DNA from: Flavobacteriaceae bacterium
Lineage (GTDB): Bacteria; Bacteroidota; Bacteroidia; Flavobacteriales; Flavobacteriaceae
Direction of reading: 5' to 3'
DNA length: 64,000 nucleotides
NCBI GenBank assembly: GCA_030835825.1
Contig: JAURRA010000022.1
Coordinates: forward strand, 1-64,000
Shown here: piece after piece, positions 37,550-46,457 of the stretch
How the letters are laid out: every line of letters begins with the position of its first letter
Numbering within the stretch: position 1 is the first letter of the stretch
Notes under the pieces: model-generated
What the model was told of the DNA's origin: nothing
What the model saw: the letters and a program-made list of their open reading frames with translations, nothing else
The model's database searches: none
Translations under genes and position numbers: made by a program

Positions 37550-38646
37550 ATGACTTCGAACATTTTCCCTGGCAGGGATCTAATTGCACCTTTCAGTTCT
37601 AATTGAACCAAGCTTCCAGCAGCCTGATGGGTCGTCATCTTACAATTCAATGCCAATTGATCCAAATGTTCCTTTCCAGCTTCCTTGAGGCAATTGTACA
37701 ACTTCAATTCCATATCCGTTAAATCTAAAAAAAGGCCTTTTTGAATGGGCTTGCTGGCTTCTTCAGGTTGCCACCCCATCCAATATATTAAATCTTCTGC
37801 AGAGCATATCATTTGCGCCTTTTGAGACATTATGAGTCTGTTACAACCCTCACTTCCTCGGTCGGATGGTCGTCCAGCTACCGCGAACACATCACGATTG
37901 TAATCCAAAGCCATCTCGGCAGTAATCAAACTACCGCCTACAGCGCCAGATTCAACGACTACCGTGGCTTGTGACAAGCCAGCTATTAGTCTATTACGAC
38001 GCACAAAATGCTTGCTTGTAAAATTAGTAGTACTCCACAATTCGGAGACCAAGGCGCCATGTTTTTCCACGCTGTGGGCAATATGCGTGTGTTGATGTGG
38101 GTATATTCGGTGCAGTCCATGACCCAAGCATGCAATGGTTTCCATGTCGTTTTCTAGGGCTACTTTGTGTGCGATAATATCGGCCCCAAAGGCCAATCCC
38201 GAAACAATTGCAACATTTGCGATAGCCAACCCTTCAACTAAAGACTTACAAAATGACGCCCCATGAGCAGTTATTTTTCTTGTTCCAACAATAGCTACAG
38301 GCCTTCTTGATTTGAAATCCGATTTGCCTTTCACAAATAGCACTAAGGGACCGTCTAGGCAATGTTTCAGGTAGTTTGGATAGTTGTCATCTGCGAAATA
38401 AAGGCCTTTAATTCCAGTCTTGTCCATGAAAGCCAATTCAGCCTCAGCGGCCTTAAGGTCATCAGATCTCTTTAACTGGGAAACAATGGTGGTTCCAATC
38501 CCGTCAATCTTGAGTAATCGAGATGATTTTTCCTTAAAAACCGCTTCTGGTGTGCCACAATATGAAATCAATTTTTTTGCAGTGATGTCACCAACTAGGG
38601 ATGCGTGTTGCAATGCCATGGCATAAAGTAGGTTGTCTGAGGCCAT
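37546..38646 (-). CDS. dprA: DNA-processing protein DprA
   Basis: Single-strand DNA binding protein that loads RecA during natural transformation. From the ATG at 38646 (366 residues) it has a helix-hairpin-helix-like start (LLKIDGIGTTIVSQL). The Rossmann core follows with VAIVGTRKITAHGASFC, IVSGLAFGADIIAH and VVESGAVGGSLITAEMALD. A C-terminal winged helix (MTTHQAAGSLVQLELKGAI) ends the protein. The reading frame extends upstream but that part is not DprA-like and crosses the promoter region. Its partner RecA is interrupted 2.6 kb away. Confidence 0.93.
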   Translation of the reverse strand: MASDNLLYAMALQHASLVGDITAKKLISYCGTPEAVFKEKSSRLLKIDGIGTTIVSQLKRSDDLKAAEAELAFMDKTGIKGLYFADDNYPNYLKHCLDGPLVLFVKGKSDFKSRRPVAIVGTRKITAHGASFCKSLVEGLAIANVAIVSGLAFGADIIAHKVALENDMETIACLGHGLHRIYPHQHTHIAHSVEKHGALVSELWSTTNFTSKHFVRRNRLIAGLSQATVVVESGAVGGSLITAEMALDYNRDVFAVAGRPSDRGSEGCNRLIMSQKAQMICSAEDLIYWMGWQPEEASKPIQKGLFLDLTDMELKLYNCLKEAGKEHLDQLALNCKMTTHQAAGSLVQLELKGAIRSLPGKMFEVI

Positions 38647-38710
38647 TATTTTTTTTTTGAAACATAGGGTAGTTAAAAATAAAAAAACTCTAGCGAAAAT
38701 GAAATTTGGC

Positions 38711-38740
38711 TTTGAAAAGATGGAAAAATTTTTATCTTTG
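38711..38740 (+). promoter_or_regulatory. Promoter of the HU/SPOR gene (TTTG-N18-TATCTTTG), leaderless
   Basis: TTTG (38711-38714), 18 bases, TATCTTTG (38733-38740). Transcription should begin about 4 bases later, at or within a base or two of the ATG at 38745, so the message would have almost no leader. Confidence 0.55.
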
Positions 38741-38744
38741 ATCA

Positions 38745-39647
38745 ATGCAATTACACGATTATATTGGCGATTTGCTCTACCGTTACGACTGTGTGGTAGT
38801 GCCTGCTTTTGGGGCTTTTTTAACTCAAAATCAGCCTTCCAAAAGTCACGATCTGTCCCATGCATTTTACCCTCCTTCAAAGCAACTTTCTTTCAATAAT
38901 CAGTTAACTAATAACGACGGATTACTTGCAAACCACATTGCTCTATTAGAGGGTATCCCATACGAAAACGCTTGTCAAAAAATTACTCGGAGTGTGCTGC
39001 AATGGCAAACAGACCTGGCTCGGGGCGAAACTGTTGTTTTAAAACATATTGGCCAATTACGTCAAACTGAGGGCGCTCTATTTTTTGAGCCTTCCTATCA
39101 TATTAACTATTTGACCGATTCTTTTGGCCTTTCGGCTATCGTTGCAAAACCCATTATCAGGGAAGAAGAGATTGCTGTTGTACCCCTAGTAACCAAGAAG
39201 ACTAGCAGCAGTTTTGTGAAATATGCTGCTATTTTTGTTGTTGCTTTAGGTGTTTCGGGCTTTTATTTAAACCATCGATTGCAGCAAATCAATGATTACA
39301 ATACCTTGGTGGAACAAAATGTTCAAAATGATCTGAACAAAGAAATTCAGCAAGCGACTTTTGTTATCGATAACCCGCTGCCTGCGGTAACCATTGAAGT
39401 GCCTCAAGAAGATCCTAAATTTCATATTATTGCTGGGGCCTTTCGTGTTGAGAGCAACTCTCTTAAAGCCCTCAAGAGCTTGATTAATCTAGGGTTTGAT
39501 AAAGCCGAATTGTTAGGTCAAAACAGCTACGGCCTGCACCAAGTTGCTTATGGTAGTTATCACACCGCTGAAGAAGCAAGAGATGCGCTGGCGGATATTC
39601 GATCAATTTACAACCCTTCTGCTTGGTTATTGATTGACAAAGAGTAA
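38745..39647 (+). CDS. HU-CCDC81-like and SPOR domain membrane protein
   Basis: 300-residue protein with three parts. The N-terminal ~130 residues resemble the paired HU-like (CCDC81-type) domains found in Bacteroidota SPOR proteins (LHDYIGDLLYRYDCVVVPAFG; KITRSVLQWQTDLARGETV). One membrane helix lies near residues 160-178 (YAAIFVVALGVSGFYL). The C-terminal ~75 residues form a SPOR domain (FHIIAGAFRVESNSLKALK), which binds denuded peptidoglycan at division sites. The protein may join a cytosolic HU-like module to the septal wall; this is inference. Start fits homologous N-termini. Confidence 0.85.
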   Translation: MQLHDYIGDLLYRYDCVVVPAFGAFLTQNQPSKSHDLSHAFYPPSKQLSFNNQLTNNDGLLANHIALLEGIPYENACQKITRSVLQWQTDLARGETVVLKHIGQLRQTEGALFFEPSYHINYLTDSFGLSAIVAKPIIREEEIAVVPLVTKKTSSSFVKYAAIFVVALGVSGFYLNHRLQQINDYNTLVEQNVQNDLNKEIQQATFVIDNPLPAVTIEVPQEDPKFHIIAGAFRVESNSLKALKSLINLGFDKAELLGQNSYGLHQVAYGSYHTAEEARDALADIRSIYNPSAWLLIDKE

Positions 39648-39681
39648 TTTTGACTCCTGGTAAAGCATCCAAACTAATAAC

Positions 39682-40194
39682 ATGATGAAGACTCCTAAAG
39701 AATCGTTAACTGTGATGACAGACTTGGTGTTGCCAAGTGAGACAAATCCACTGAATAACCTCTTTGGCGGAGAGCTTTTGGCACGAATGGATAGAGCGGC
39801 AAGTATCACTGCCCGCCGACATTCAAATCAACTGGTAGTAACAGCCTCAGTCAATCACGTGAGTTTCGGGCGCACTGTTCCGCTTGGAAGCATTGTCACA
39901 GTAGAAGCGAAAGTGTCGAGAGCATTTAAAACATCTATGGAAATTTATATTGACGTATGGGTCAATGACAGTCTTGTAGGGCAGAGAAAAAAAGCCAATG
40001 AGGGTATCTATACATTTGTCGCTGTTAACCAGGACGGACGTCCTGTAGAAGTGCCCCAATTGCAACCAGAAACCGAAGAAGAAAAGGACCGTTATGCCAG
40101 CGCTCTTAGACGCAAACAACTCAGTCTTATTCTAGCAAAAAAAATGCACCCCATGGACGCTACCGAACTAAAAGCGTTGTTTCTAAAAGACTGA
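39682..40194 (+). CDS. Acyl-CoA thioesterase, hotdog fold (YciA-like)
   Basis: 170-residue single-hotdog thioesterase hydrolysing acyl-CoA. Family signatures are LVLPSETNPLNNLFGGELLARMD with the catalytic Asp and Asn region, and VNHVSFGRTVPLGSIVTVEAKV. Start is the ATG at 39682, or the next codon. It follows the SPOR gene by 34 bases and may share its message. Confidence 0.9.
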   Translation: MMKTPKESLTVMTDLVLPSETNPLNNLFGGELLARMDRAASITARRHSNQLVVTASVNHVSFGRTVPLGSIVTVEAKVSRAFKTSMEIYIDVWVNDSLVGQRKKANEGIYTFVAVNQDGRPVEVPQLQPETEEEKDRYASALRRKQLSLILAKKMHPMDATELKALFLKD

Positions 40195-40743
40195 TGATAA
40201 AGTTTAGCCCCTTCCCCCGCATAATATTGTAAAGGTTTGTAAGGTTTTACATCTTATTGATATGTTTTTTTATACTCTTGACACCGTCAGAATTCCCAAC
40301 TGATTAAAACATGTGATAATCTAACCATCTTAACCTATTTATGACAACTCATAAATATTTAATTTCAAATTTGGCTTTTAGCTTTGACGGCTTCGTACCC
40401 AAAAAAATGAGTTACAAGTGGCCTCCTTTATTCAATTGATACCTGTTAAGACAACGCAAATTGATTAATATATTCAAACAGGGCTTAGGTTTGGGCATTA
40501 TGATCAAATATTTTACCACCTTCGATGGGGTGCTTACATATGATCCTTTAAACTATAATGTTGAGATTTCTGATAAGGGGAACAAAGGCATTGTTTTAGG
40601 GTGTCATTTTGGATTTGCTTTAAGACTTCCATTTGAGCAACGGATTATTGATCCTCGCATTCTCTTTTCTAACGACTTCAACGAAAATGACTTCAGTGCT
40701 TTTAATTTAAAAATAAGTTGGCAGTAGAAGTAGAGATTAGTCA
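40195..40743. other. Intergenic region with a possible decayed gene
   Basis: 549 bases without an intact recognised gene. The first ~145 bases contain a loose inverted repeat TGTAAA...TTTACA (about 40229-40252) followed by AT-rich sequence. The remainder is the interrupted frame described separately. Confidence 0.4.
40341..40727 (+). pseudogene. Possible outer-membrane protein remnant, interrupted by UGA
   Basis: A 129-codon frame begins with ATG at 40341 and is closed only by a TGA at 40437-40439 (codon 33). It resumes in the same frame to a TAG at 40725-40727. The downstream part alternates polar and hydrophobic residues (GIVLGCHFGFALRLPF) and ends FSAFNLKISWQ, like the last strand of an outer-membrane beta-barrel with a terminal aromatic-rich strand. 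No upstream barrel, signal peptide or clear ribosome site is visible. It could be a truncated remnant or a short 88-residue gene using a start at 40461; family unknown. Confidence 0.35.
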
Positions 40744-41961
40744 CTACATTTTATAAATCCAATTGGCTGGATTTTGGGGCTTTGTATCTTTGAAGACGCT
40801 AAAGTTGAGAACCGATTCTCCACTGACTTTATTCTTCAGCACCTTTCCAATGACTTGCTTGGCGTCAACCTTATCCCCTTTTTTTACTGCAATTTCAGTG
40901 AGATTACGGTAGATTGTGAAGTAGTTTCCATGTTGAATCATGACTGTTGTGTTGCCATATTTGGGTGCCATTATAGCATAAACTTCACCTTGGAAAACGG
41001 CTCTTACACTTTCATTTTCCGGGGTAGCAATACGCACACCTTGCGAGTCAATAATTGCGGTCTTCACTACGGGATGTGGCTGTTTGCCAAACCGTAAAAC
41101 CACCACGCCCTTTTCAACAGGCCAGGGCAATTTACCATTGTTGGCTGCAAAGCTGGCTGCCAATGCTTTATCCTCAGGGGTTAGCGAAAATGTTTTAGAA
41201 TTCGCGGCCTTTCCAGCGGCAGTATTAGACTTTTCTCGAGCCAATCGAATTAAGGCCGCAATTTCACGATCAATGGCATTAGATTCTTTCTGCTTTTGCT
41301 TTATTTGACTTTCATATGTAGACAGATTCCGCATAATATCAGTCATTAACGTATTATTTCGTTGTCGATCCAACTCAATAATCCGCTTGGCCTCGCGATT
41401 GGCCCGAATCAAGTCGTCTTTTTCAGCTTTTTGAGCCATATAGGCTTTAGTTTGAGTCTGAAGAACTTCTGTTTGTTCTGCAATAAGATTGGCTTGCTTT
41501 TTTTGATATTCAGCATACTGCTTGATGTATCTCAATCGCAGAAAGGCTTGTTGAAAGTTTTCCGCACTGAGAATAAACATCAACTTACTTTTTTCATTTC
41601 TCGCCTTGAAAGAGCGCACAATCATGGCTGCATAATCGTCTTTACGCCTCGATAAATCTTTACGCAATTTGGCGTTTTGGTCCTGATTGATACTAATCTG
41701 CCGAGTTAACCAATTGATTTGGTCATTAGTCACTTCGATAAGGTTTTGACGCACTTTCAACTTCAAATCCAAGTCCTCAATTTGTGCGAGAACAGACTTT
41801 TGCGCCGTCTGTCCTTTAACTACCAAATTATTAATTTGATCGATTTCTTTTTGTAGCGCTTGTCGCCGTTCCTCTAACTGCGCTTGACTTTTTTGGGCCT
41901 GAATTTCATTTACCGATACTAATATTACTGTTAAAGACAAAAAAACTTGTTTCCAAATCAT
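40744..41961 (-). CDS. EnvC-type murein hydrolase activator (coiled coil plus M23 domain)
   Basis: Periplasmic protein of 405 residues. A signal peptide (about 1-22) is followed by a long coiled coil (about 25-245), with repeated KQKES/LDRQR-type heptads. A C-terminal LytM/M23 domain starts near residue 275 (LPWPVEKGVVVLRFG). The M23 metal ligands appear lost: GVRIATPEN lacks the His/Asp pair and YRNL replaces the YAHL/YSHL motif. This matches EnvC, which activates amidases rather than cutting peptidoglycan itself. Overlaps the DUF4292 gene by 4 bases. Confidence 0.88.
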   Translation of the reverse strand: MIWKQVFLSLTVILVSVNEIQAQKSQAQLEERRQALQKEIDQINNLVVKGQTAQKSVLAQIEDLDLKLKVRQNLIEVTNDQINWLTRQISINQDQNAKLRKDLSRRKDDYAAMIVRSFKARNEKSKLMFILSAENFQQAFLRLRYIKQYAEYQKKQANLIAEQTEVLQTQTKAYMAQKAEKDDLIRANREAKRIIELDRQRNNTLMTDIMRNLSTYESQIKQKQKESNAIDREIAALIRLAREKSNTAAGKAANSKTFSLTPEDKALAASFAANNGKLPWPVEKGVVVLRFGKQPHPVVKTAIIDSQGVRIATPENESVRAVFQGEVYAIMAPKYGNTTVMIQHGNYFTIYRNLTEIAVKKGDKVDAKQVIGKVLKNKVSGESVLNFSVFKDTKPQNPANWIYKM

Positions 41962-42734
41962 AATTCTGTCCGTTGATATCCAGATGGGATGTTGAAAGGG
42001 AAATTGAGTTGATCTACAAAAGACAAGTCAAGAAGATTGAGCTCCAATTGTGTAACCTCATTGCCATCTCTGGCGGTTAGCACAATAACTTCCGGGATGG
42101 TTTTGTCACCGATAGTTTGATAGCTCAGATAATTAATAGTAACCGATCTTTCGCCTTCACTTTGAGCAAAATACTGTTGATCTGCCAATAACCGACCTGC
42201 ATTAATTCTAATTCTGTAATCAGTACCAACGCTATTCTTTGTGCGCAATTGATACTGGGTGTCGGAGAACGTCAAGTCTAGGTCCCTAGCGGCATAGTCC
42301 ATGATAGCCTGACCTAAAATGAGATTTTGAAGCTGAGAAAAATTCAACTCTATACCCAGCCATTTTGACAAAACACCAAAACTGCCTTCAAAGTATGTCC
42401 GATCGATTTTATTGTAAAACTGCACGCCTTGAGTGGTCGCCATGACCCTTACAATATTTAGCGTTGCGTTTAACCATAGTTTTTCATCTTTAGCCATCCT
42501 CATAGAAAGATTGTAACCCATTTCGCGGCCGTCATTCAACAAAGAAATTCTCAATTTTCCTTGAAGATGACTAAAATTGGCTGCCGAACCGTGGTGTGAG
42601 TCAAGCAATGATTGGACACTAATTTTGGTGATGGGCTTGCTGCTTGCTTTCAATGTCCTAGAGCTTCCGCAGGTTATTAGGGAAAAGGTCAATATCACAC
42701 GAATCAACAGCAATACAAGTCTTCTTAGGATCAT
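41958..42734 (-). CDS. DUF4292 lipoprotein
   Basis: 258-residue lipoprotein with lipobox LITC (Cys near residue 22) after a hydrophobic signal. The mature part is beta-rich and contains segments typical of Bacteroidota DUF4292 proteins (LRISLLNDGREMGYNLSM, EGSFGVLSKWLGIELN). Some weak similarity in fold to LolA/LolB-like lipoprotein carriers is plausible but not shown. It lies between a TPR gene and the EnvC gene with 4-base overlaps on both sides, an arrangement frequent in Flavobacteriia. Confidence 0.82.
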   Translation of the reverse strand: MILRRLVLLLIRVILTFSLITCGSSRTLKASSKPITKISVQSLLDSHHGSAANFSHLQGKLRISLLNDGREMGYNLSMRMAKDEKLWLNATLNIVRVMATTQGVQFYNKIDRTYFEGSFGVLSKWLGIELNFSQLQNLILGQAIMDYAARDLDLTFSDTQYQLRTKNSVGTDYRIRINAGRLLADQQYFAQSEGERSVTINYLSYQTIGDKTIPEVIVLTARDGNEVTQLELNLLDLSFVDQLNFPFNIPSGYQRTEL

Positions 42735-43786
42735 TCTAAATCAGCTTTTTTTGATCTGTACAAATCTACCATTTCCTGTTGATTCAAAGCAGTATAAGTA
42801 ACAATCAATTCGTCGTAGAACTGTACAAACGAAGCTTGCCCTTGGATGAGGAACGTCAAACCCATCTCCAATATTGCAGACGCTTCTTCCCATCTTTCGA
42901 GCCTATTGAGCGCCATACCATTGCGCAAATACAACATGGCTTGTGCTGGATATAACGCCAAGCCTTCTTCAGACAGCCGCAAAGATTCTTGGAATTGTCC
43001 TAATTCAAAGTGAATTTCGCTCTTTAATAACAACACATTTAGTTCGTAAAATAGTTCCGATTGATCCAGTGCGTCAAGTAGCTCCAAGGGCTTCGCTTTG
43101 ATAAAATTATAGGTAATTAACTCAATAAGTTCAGCTTTAGCTTCTTTGGTTTGTGATGAGCTTGTCAAGCATTTGGAAACTACAGTCAAAGCAGTGTCCC
43201 AGTCGGATACTGCTATCAAATTTTTTATGTTGTTAGTAATGCTCGACTGTTCGGGATTCATCAAACGGTCTAAAAGAAGTCTTTTCTCTAACCTAGAAGG
43301 CGTGGTAGCATACTTTGCTTCTAATTCCTGTAATGCCCTGTTGGCGTCTACATAACGTCCTTGCTCGATATAAAATGACACTAAGTCTTCTTGATAATCG
43401 GGGTGCTTCAAGGCCAGTTTTTGCATGGTTTGCAATAGCTTGTGATAGGCGGCAGTATCTTCATAGAGAAGACACAATTCATTTAAAATCCATTCGTCAT
43501 CGTTGCGCAAGTCAAGCGCCTTAAAAAAAACCCTTTCCGACTGATCGTAGCGTTTTGTCAATCTGTAGTTTTTCCCCAGCTCAAAATAGAGGCCTGCTTG
43601 TGTTGAGTCCAGATCAATTGCTGTTTCTAAAAGCTTCGTGGCCCTTTCAAAATCCCCCAAGGCACGCTCTTTGACAGCATCAAAAAAAAGGGCTTGGACC
43701 GAGGTCTCAGATTTTGTCGTTACGGGCTGGGCGTAAAGACTTACTACACTCAACAATCCGCAGAAAAAAACAACAAGAGGCTTCAT
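42731..43786 (-). CDS. Tetratricopeptide repeat protein
   Basis: 351-residue exported protein: a signal peptide (residues 1-19, ends SLYAQP) followed by TPR-like helix pairs across the length. The clearest are ATKLLETAIDLDSTQAGLYFELGKNY, SERVFFKALDLRNDDEWIL and ESLRLSEEGLALYPAQAM. It probably acts as a scaffold for envelope proteins together with its operon partners (DUF4292 lipoprotein, EnvC). Ends in TGA overlapping the next ATG. Confidence 0.85.
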   Translation of the reverse strand: MKPLVVFFCGLLSVVSLYAQPVTTKSETSVQALFFDAVKERALGDFERATKLLETAIDLDSTQAGLYFELGKNYRLTKRYDQSERVFFKALDLRNDDEWILNELCLLYEDTAAYHKLLQTMQKLALKHPDYQEDLVSFYIEQGRYVDANRALQELEAKYATTPSRLEKRLLLDRLMNPEQSSITNNIKNLIAVSDWDTALTVVSKCLTSSSQTKEAKAELIELITYNFIKAKPLELLDALDQSELFYELNVLLLKSEIHFELGQFQESLRLSEEGLALYPAQAMLYLRNGMALNRLERWEEASAILEMGLTFLIQGQASFVQFYDELIVTYTALNQQEMVDLYRSKKADLE

Positions 43787-43794
43787 CTGTTCAT

Positions 43795-44229
43795 TTATTT
43801 TGAGCCAGTACTCCCAAAGCCGCCTGAGCTTCTCTCAGAATCCGATAGAATATTAACTGCCTCCCATGTCACTTGTTCGTGTTTGGCCACTACCAGTTGT
43901 GCTATGCGCTCGTGTGGCTCAATTTGAACTGATTGATTGGAAAGATTGACTAAAATAACCCCTATCTCTCCTCTATAATCGGCGTCAATCGTACCTGGTG
44001 AATTCAAGACGGTCAATCCTTTGTTGGCGGCCAGTCCGCTTCTCGGCCTGACCTGAGCCTCATACCCTGCAGGTAATTGCAGAAACAGGCCGGTTTTCAC
44101 AATGAAACGATCCAAAGGTCCCAAACTAATTGTTGACTCTAAAACTGCCCTGAGATCCATGCCAGCGGCACCTGGGGTCGCATAGCTTGGTAGCTCCATG
44201 CCGCTATTATTAATAATTTTGACTTTCAT
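43795..44229 (-). CDS. dut: dUTP diphosphatase (dUTPase)
   Basis: Homotrimeric enzyme hydrolysing dUTP to dUMP, keeping uracil out of DNA. From the ATG at 44229 (144 residues) all five motifs can be followed: [10 protein letters not shown] (1), RPRSGLA (2), [13 protein letters not shown] (3), RIAQLVV (4) and GGFGSTGSK (5). An in-frame GTG at 44238 is an alternative start overlapping the flippase stop. Confidence 0.95.
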   Translation of the reverse strand: MKVKIINNSGMELPSYATPGAAGMDLRAVLESTISLGPLDRFIVKTGLFLQLPAGYEAQVRPRSGLAANKGLTVLNSPGTIDADYRGEIGVILVNLSNQSVQIEPHERIAQLVVAKHEQVTWEAVNILSDSERSSGGFGSTGSK

Positions 44230-44234
44230 ATGAT

Positions 44235-45737
44235 TCACTTATTTTTTTGGTAATTATCGGTGGAACTATTTCCTAATATGATCGATTTTATTTGTTTGAT
44301 GTGCTCCAGTTCGGTCCAAATAATGAGCAATATAAACAGCAGGAGCAATGAAATACCCACCAATTGAACACCTCTAAAATAATAAAAGGATAAAAAGGCT
44401 GCAACAGAACTGAAAATGATGTACCGTGTGATTTTTGACCAATTATAAGGTATAGGGTATTTGCGTTGACCAACAATAGCCGAAAGTATCGCCATCAAAC
44501 CATAGGCCGATAAGGTGGCTATCGCAGACCCCTTAAATCCAATCATTGGAATAAGCCAAAAATTTACGCCTAAAGTAACAACGGCTCCAATAACAGAAAA
44601 TACCAATCCATAGTTCGTGCGATCGGTAACCTTATACCAAACTGATAGATTGTGGTAGATGCCCAGAAAGAAATTAGCCAACAATATAATGGGCACAATC
44701 CACATGGCCTCCCAAAAAGAATCGCTTCGCACAATAACTACCTTGATAAGGTCGGCAAAAACAACCACCATCAAAAATATTAGGCTTCCAATAATGACAA
44801 AAACCTCCAAAATACGCGCATACTGTCTTTGAGGGTTTTGCTGGTTGGCTTGCTGAAAATAAAACGGTTCAATACCCAACCGAAATGCTGTACTAAAAAG
44901 AGTCATGAAAATAGTTATCTTATAACAGGCCGAATACATTCCTATTTGCGCATCGGCCACCGCTGAGGGCAGTAGTCGATCGAGGAGGATTCTATCGAAA
45001 GTTTCGTTTATGGCGAAAGCCAATCCTGCCACTAAAATGGGCCACGCATACCGCAACATGGCACGTAATAACTTCCAATCGAATCGGTAACTACATTGTC
45101 TGTAAAAAGGCACTAGCAAGACTAAGGTCAACCCACTAGCTATGAGATTGGCAATAAATATATAATTGATTTCATACTGCTGCCGAATAGCAAAATCATA
45201 CCACGCCCCTGTTCTGGTCCAAGTTTTTAAGTCTAATAAAAAAAAGACGTTGAGCGCAAGCGCCACTGCAACGTTCGTGATTTTGATCAGCGCATATTTT
45301 TTGGCCTTCCCCTTAGCTCTCAACCAAGCGAAAGGAATAACAACCATAGCGTCGAGTGCCAAGATTTTAGCCACTAATGAAAAATGGCTCTGTTTTATAT
45401 CTAAAACTTCGGACAGTTGAGGTGCGCCAAAATAGGATACCAACAGAAAAGTCAATGTGGTCACTAGGAGAGCTATAGCTGCTGTTCCTTCCACCTTTTT
45501 GGGTTCCTTTTCTTTGTAAAAAAACCTAAAAAAGGCGGTCTCCATGCCATAAGAAAGCATCACATTGAAAAGCACAAACCAAGAAAAGATCAATGAAACA
45601 GTACCGTAATCGGCTACGGAGTTGAGAACGCCCTCGGTGGTGTAAAGCGGCACTAGAATAAAGCTCAACATCCTTGGTATGACAGTGGCCAAACCATAAA
45701 TTGTTGTCTGCTGAAAAAGTTTAGTGTAGAGCTTCAA
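44235..45737 (-). CDS. Oligosaccharide flippase family protein (Wzx-like)
   Basis: Polytopic inner-membrane protein of 500 residues with about 14 helices, of the MOP/polysaccharide exporter superfamily. The N-terminus [20 protein letters not shown] is typical of Bacteroidota members. It likely flips lipid-linked oligosaccharides or another isoprenoid-linked precursor. The start is a TTG that directly follows the TAG of the upstream lipoprotein gene, with no suitable ATG. No glycosyltransferase cluster is adjacent; the conserved partners here are dut and the TPR gene. Confidence 0.86.
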   Translation of the reverse strand: MKLYTKLFQQTTIYGLATVIPRMLSFILVPLYTTEGVLNSVADYGTVSLIFSWFVLFNVMLSYGMETAFFRFFYKEKEPKKVEGTAAIALLVTTLTFLLVSYFGAPQLSEVLDIKQSHFSLVAKILALDAMVVIPFAWLRAKGKAKKYALIKITNVAVALALNVFFLLDLKTWTRTGAWYDFAIRQQYEINYIFIANLIASGLTLVLLVPFYRQCSYRFDWKLLRAMLRYAWPILVAGLAFAINETFDRILLDRLLPSAVADAQIGMYSACYKITIFMTLFSTAFRLGIEPFYFQQANQQNPQRQYARILEVFVIIGSLIFLMVVVFADLIKVVIVRSDSFWEAMWIVPIILLANFFLGIYHNLSVWYKVTDRTNYGLVFSVIGAVVTLGVNFWLIPMIGFKGSAIATLSAYGLMAILSAIVGQRKYPIPYNWSKITRYIIFSSVAAFLSFYYFRGVQLVGISLLLLFILLIIWTELEHIKQIKSIILGNSSTDNYQKNK

Positions 45738-46214
45738 CTACTGTTCTTTAAATTTAACTTTTCCAGGATAATACAAAGCCGCACGCTCTTCAAGATTTTC
45801 AATTTTGAAGCGACCTGTTTTATTTTGATAGGTATATCGGATCACACAATTCAAATCTGTTTGTCGAGGATAATTGGGCTTGTTCATTGTGGGCATTTGA
45901 TTGCCGTACTCCTCCTTAGGATTGGAGGACATAATCATATCTGCAGTGCTGGTAAGATTGAATCTCGCCTTAAAACCGTTTGAGGTGGGTGTCATCGCCT
46001 GATGCTGATTTATAAAACTGACGGAATCCAAAATAACGGCAGGATTATCTAACGCCAGGACCAGTTCGTATCCTCTTCCCGAATCGGACTGTCCAGAAAT
46101 ATATTCGTAGAAATAGGCTGAAAGCACAGGAGATGGTGGCGTGTCTTGAAGGGTCATTGCCGATTTACATGAGGTCAAAAGTAGGACAAATAGAAAATAG
46201 GGTTTAACATTCAT
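45738..46214 (-). CDS. Hypothetical lipoprotein
   Basis: 158 residues from the ATG at 46214, with a signal and lipobox (LLLTSC, Cys near residue 16). The mature part is probably beta-rich and I do not recognise a family. Start choice is supported by a -7 element TAGCTTTG at 46233-46240 on the minus strand. It abuts the flippase start and is probably its operon partner. Confidence 0.7.
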   Translation of the reverse strand: MNVKPYFLFVLLLTSCKSAMTLQDTPPSPVLSAYFYEYISGQSDSGRGYELVLALDNPAVILDSVSFINQHQAMTPTSNGFKARFNLTSTADMIMSSNPKEEYGNQMPTMNKPNYPRQTDLNCVIRYTYQNKTGRFKIENLEERAALYYPGKVKFKEQ

Positions 46215-46310
46215 ATTAACTGATTTAGTTAACAAAGCTAAGCAAAGTATTTTAGCTTATACCATATGCGGATCATCCAATAGTTGTGCAAAACAGCTTT
46301 GTCCTATTAA

Positions 46311-46330
46311 TCGCGCAAGACCCTGCGCGA
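46311..46330. other. GC-rich hairpin downstream of atpG
   Basis: TCGCGCA-AGACCC-TGCGCGA forms a perfect 7-bp stem with a 6-base loop. No T run follows on either strand, so it is not a standard intrinsic terminator, though it lies where the atp operon should end. Confidence 0.35.
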
Positions 46331-46457
46331 CAGCAGCAGATGTCGTACAACCCTAAACAAGATCTTGTAATTGATTCAAAGAAAATATCCCCTTGAGACA
46401 GCCTACGGCTTAGAGGTTAAGTCTGAAAGATTGAACAAAACGAGCATCAGAAACTGG

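Noticed and set aside
38647-38880. 78-residue N-terminal extension of DprA
   Set aside because: It crosses the divergent promoter and the 5' end of the HU/SPOR gene and does not resemble DprA.
34700-40727. UGA reassigned as a sense codon in this genome
   Set aside because: UGA closes many genes here in tight ATGA or TGATG overlaps (hemC, hemH, exonuclease, gldH, atpZ, DUF4292), which only works if it is a stop.
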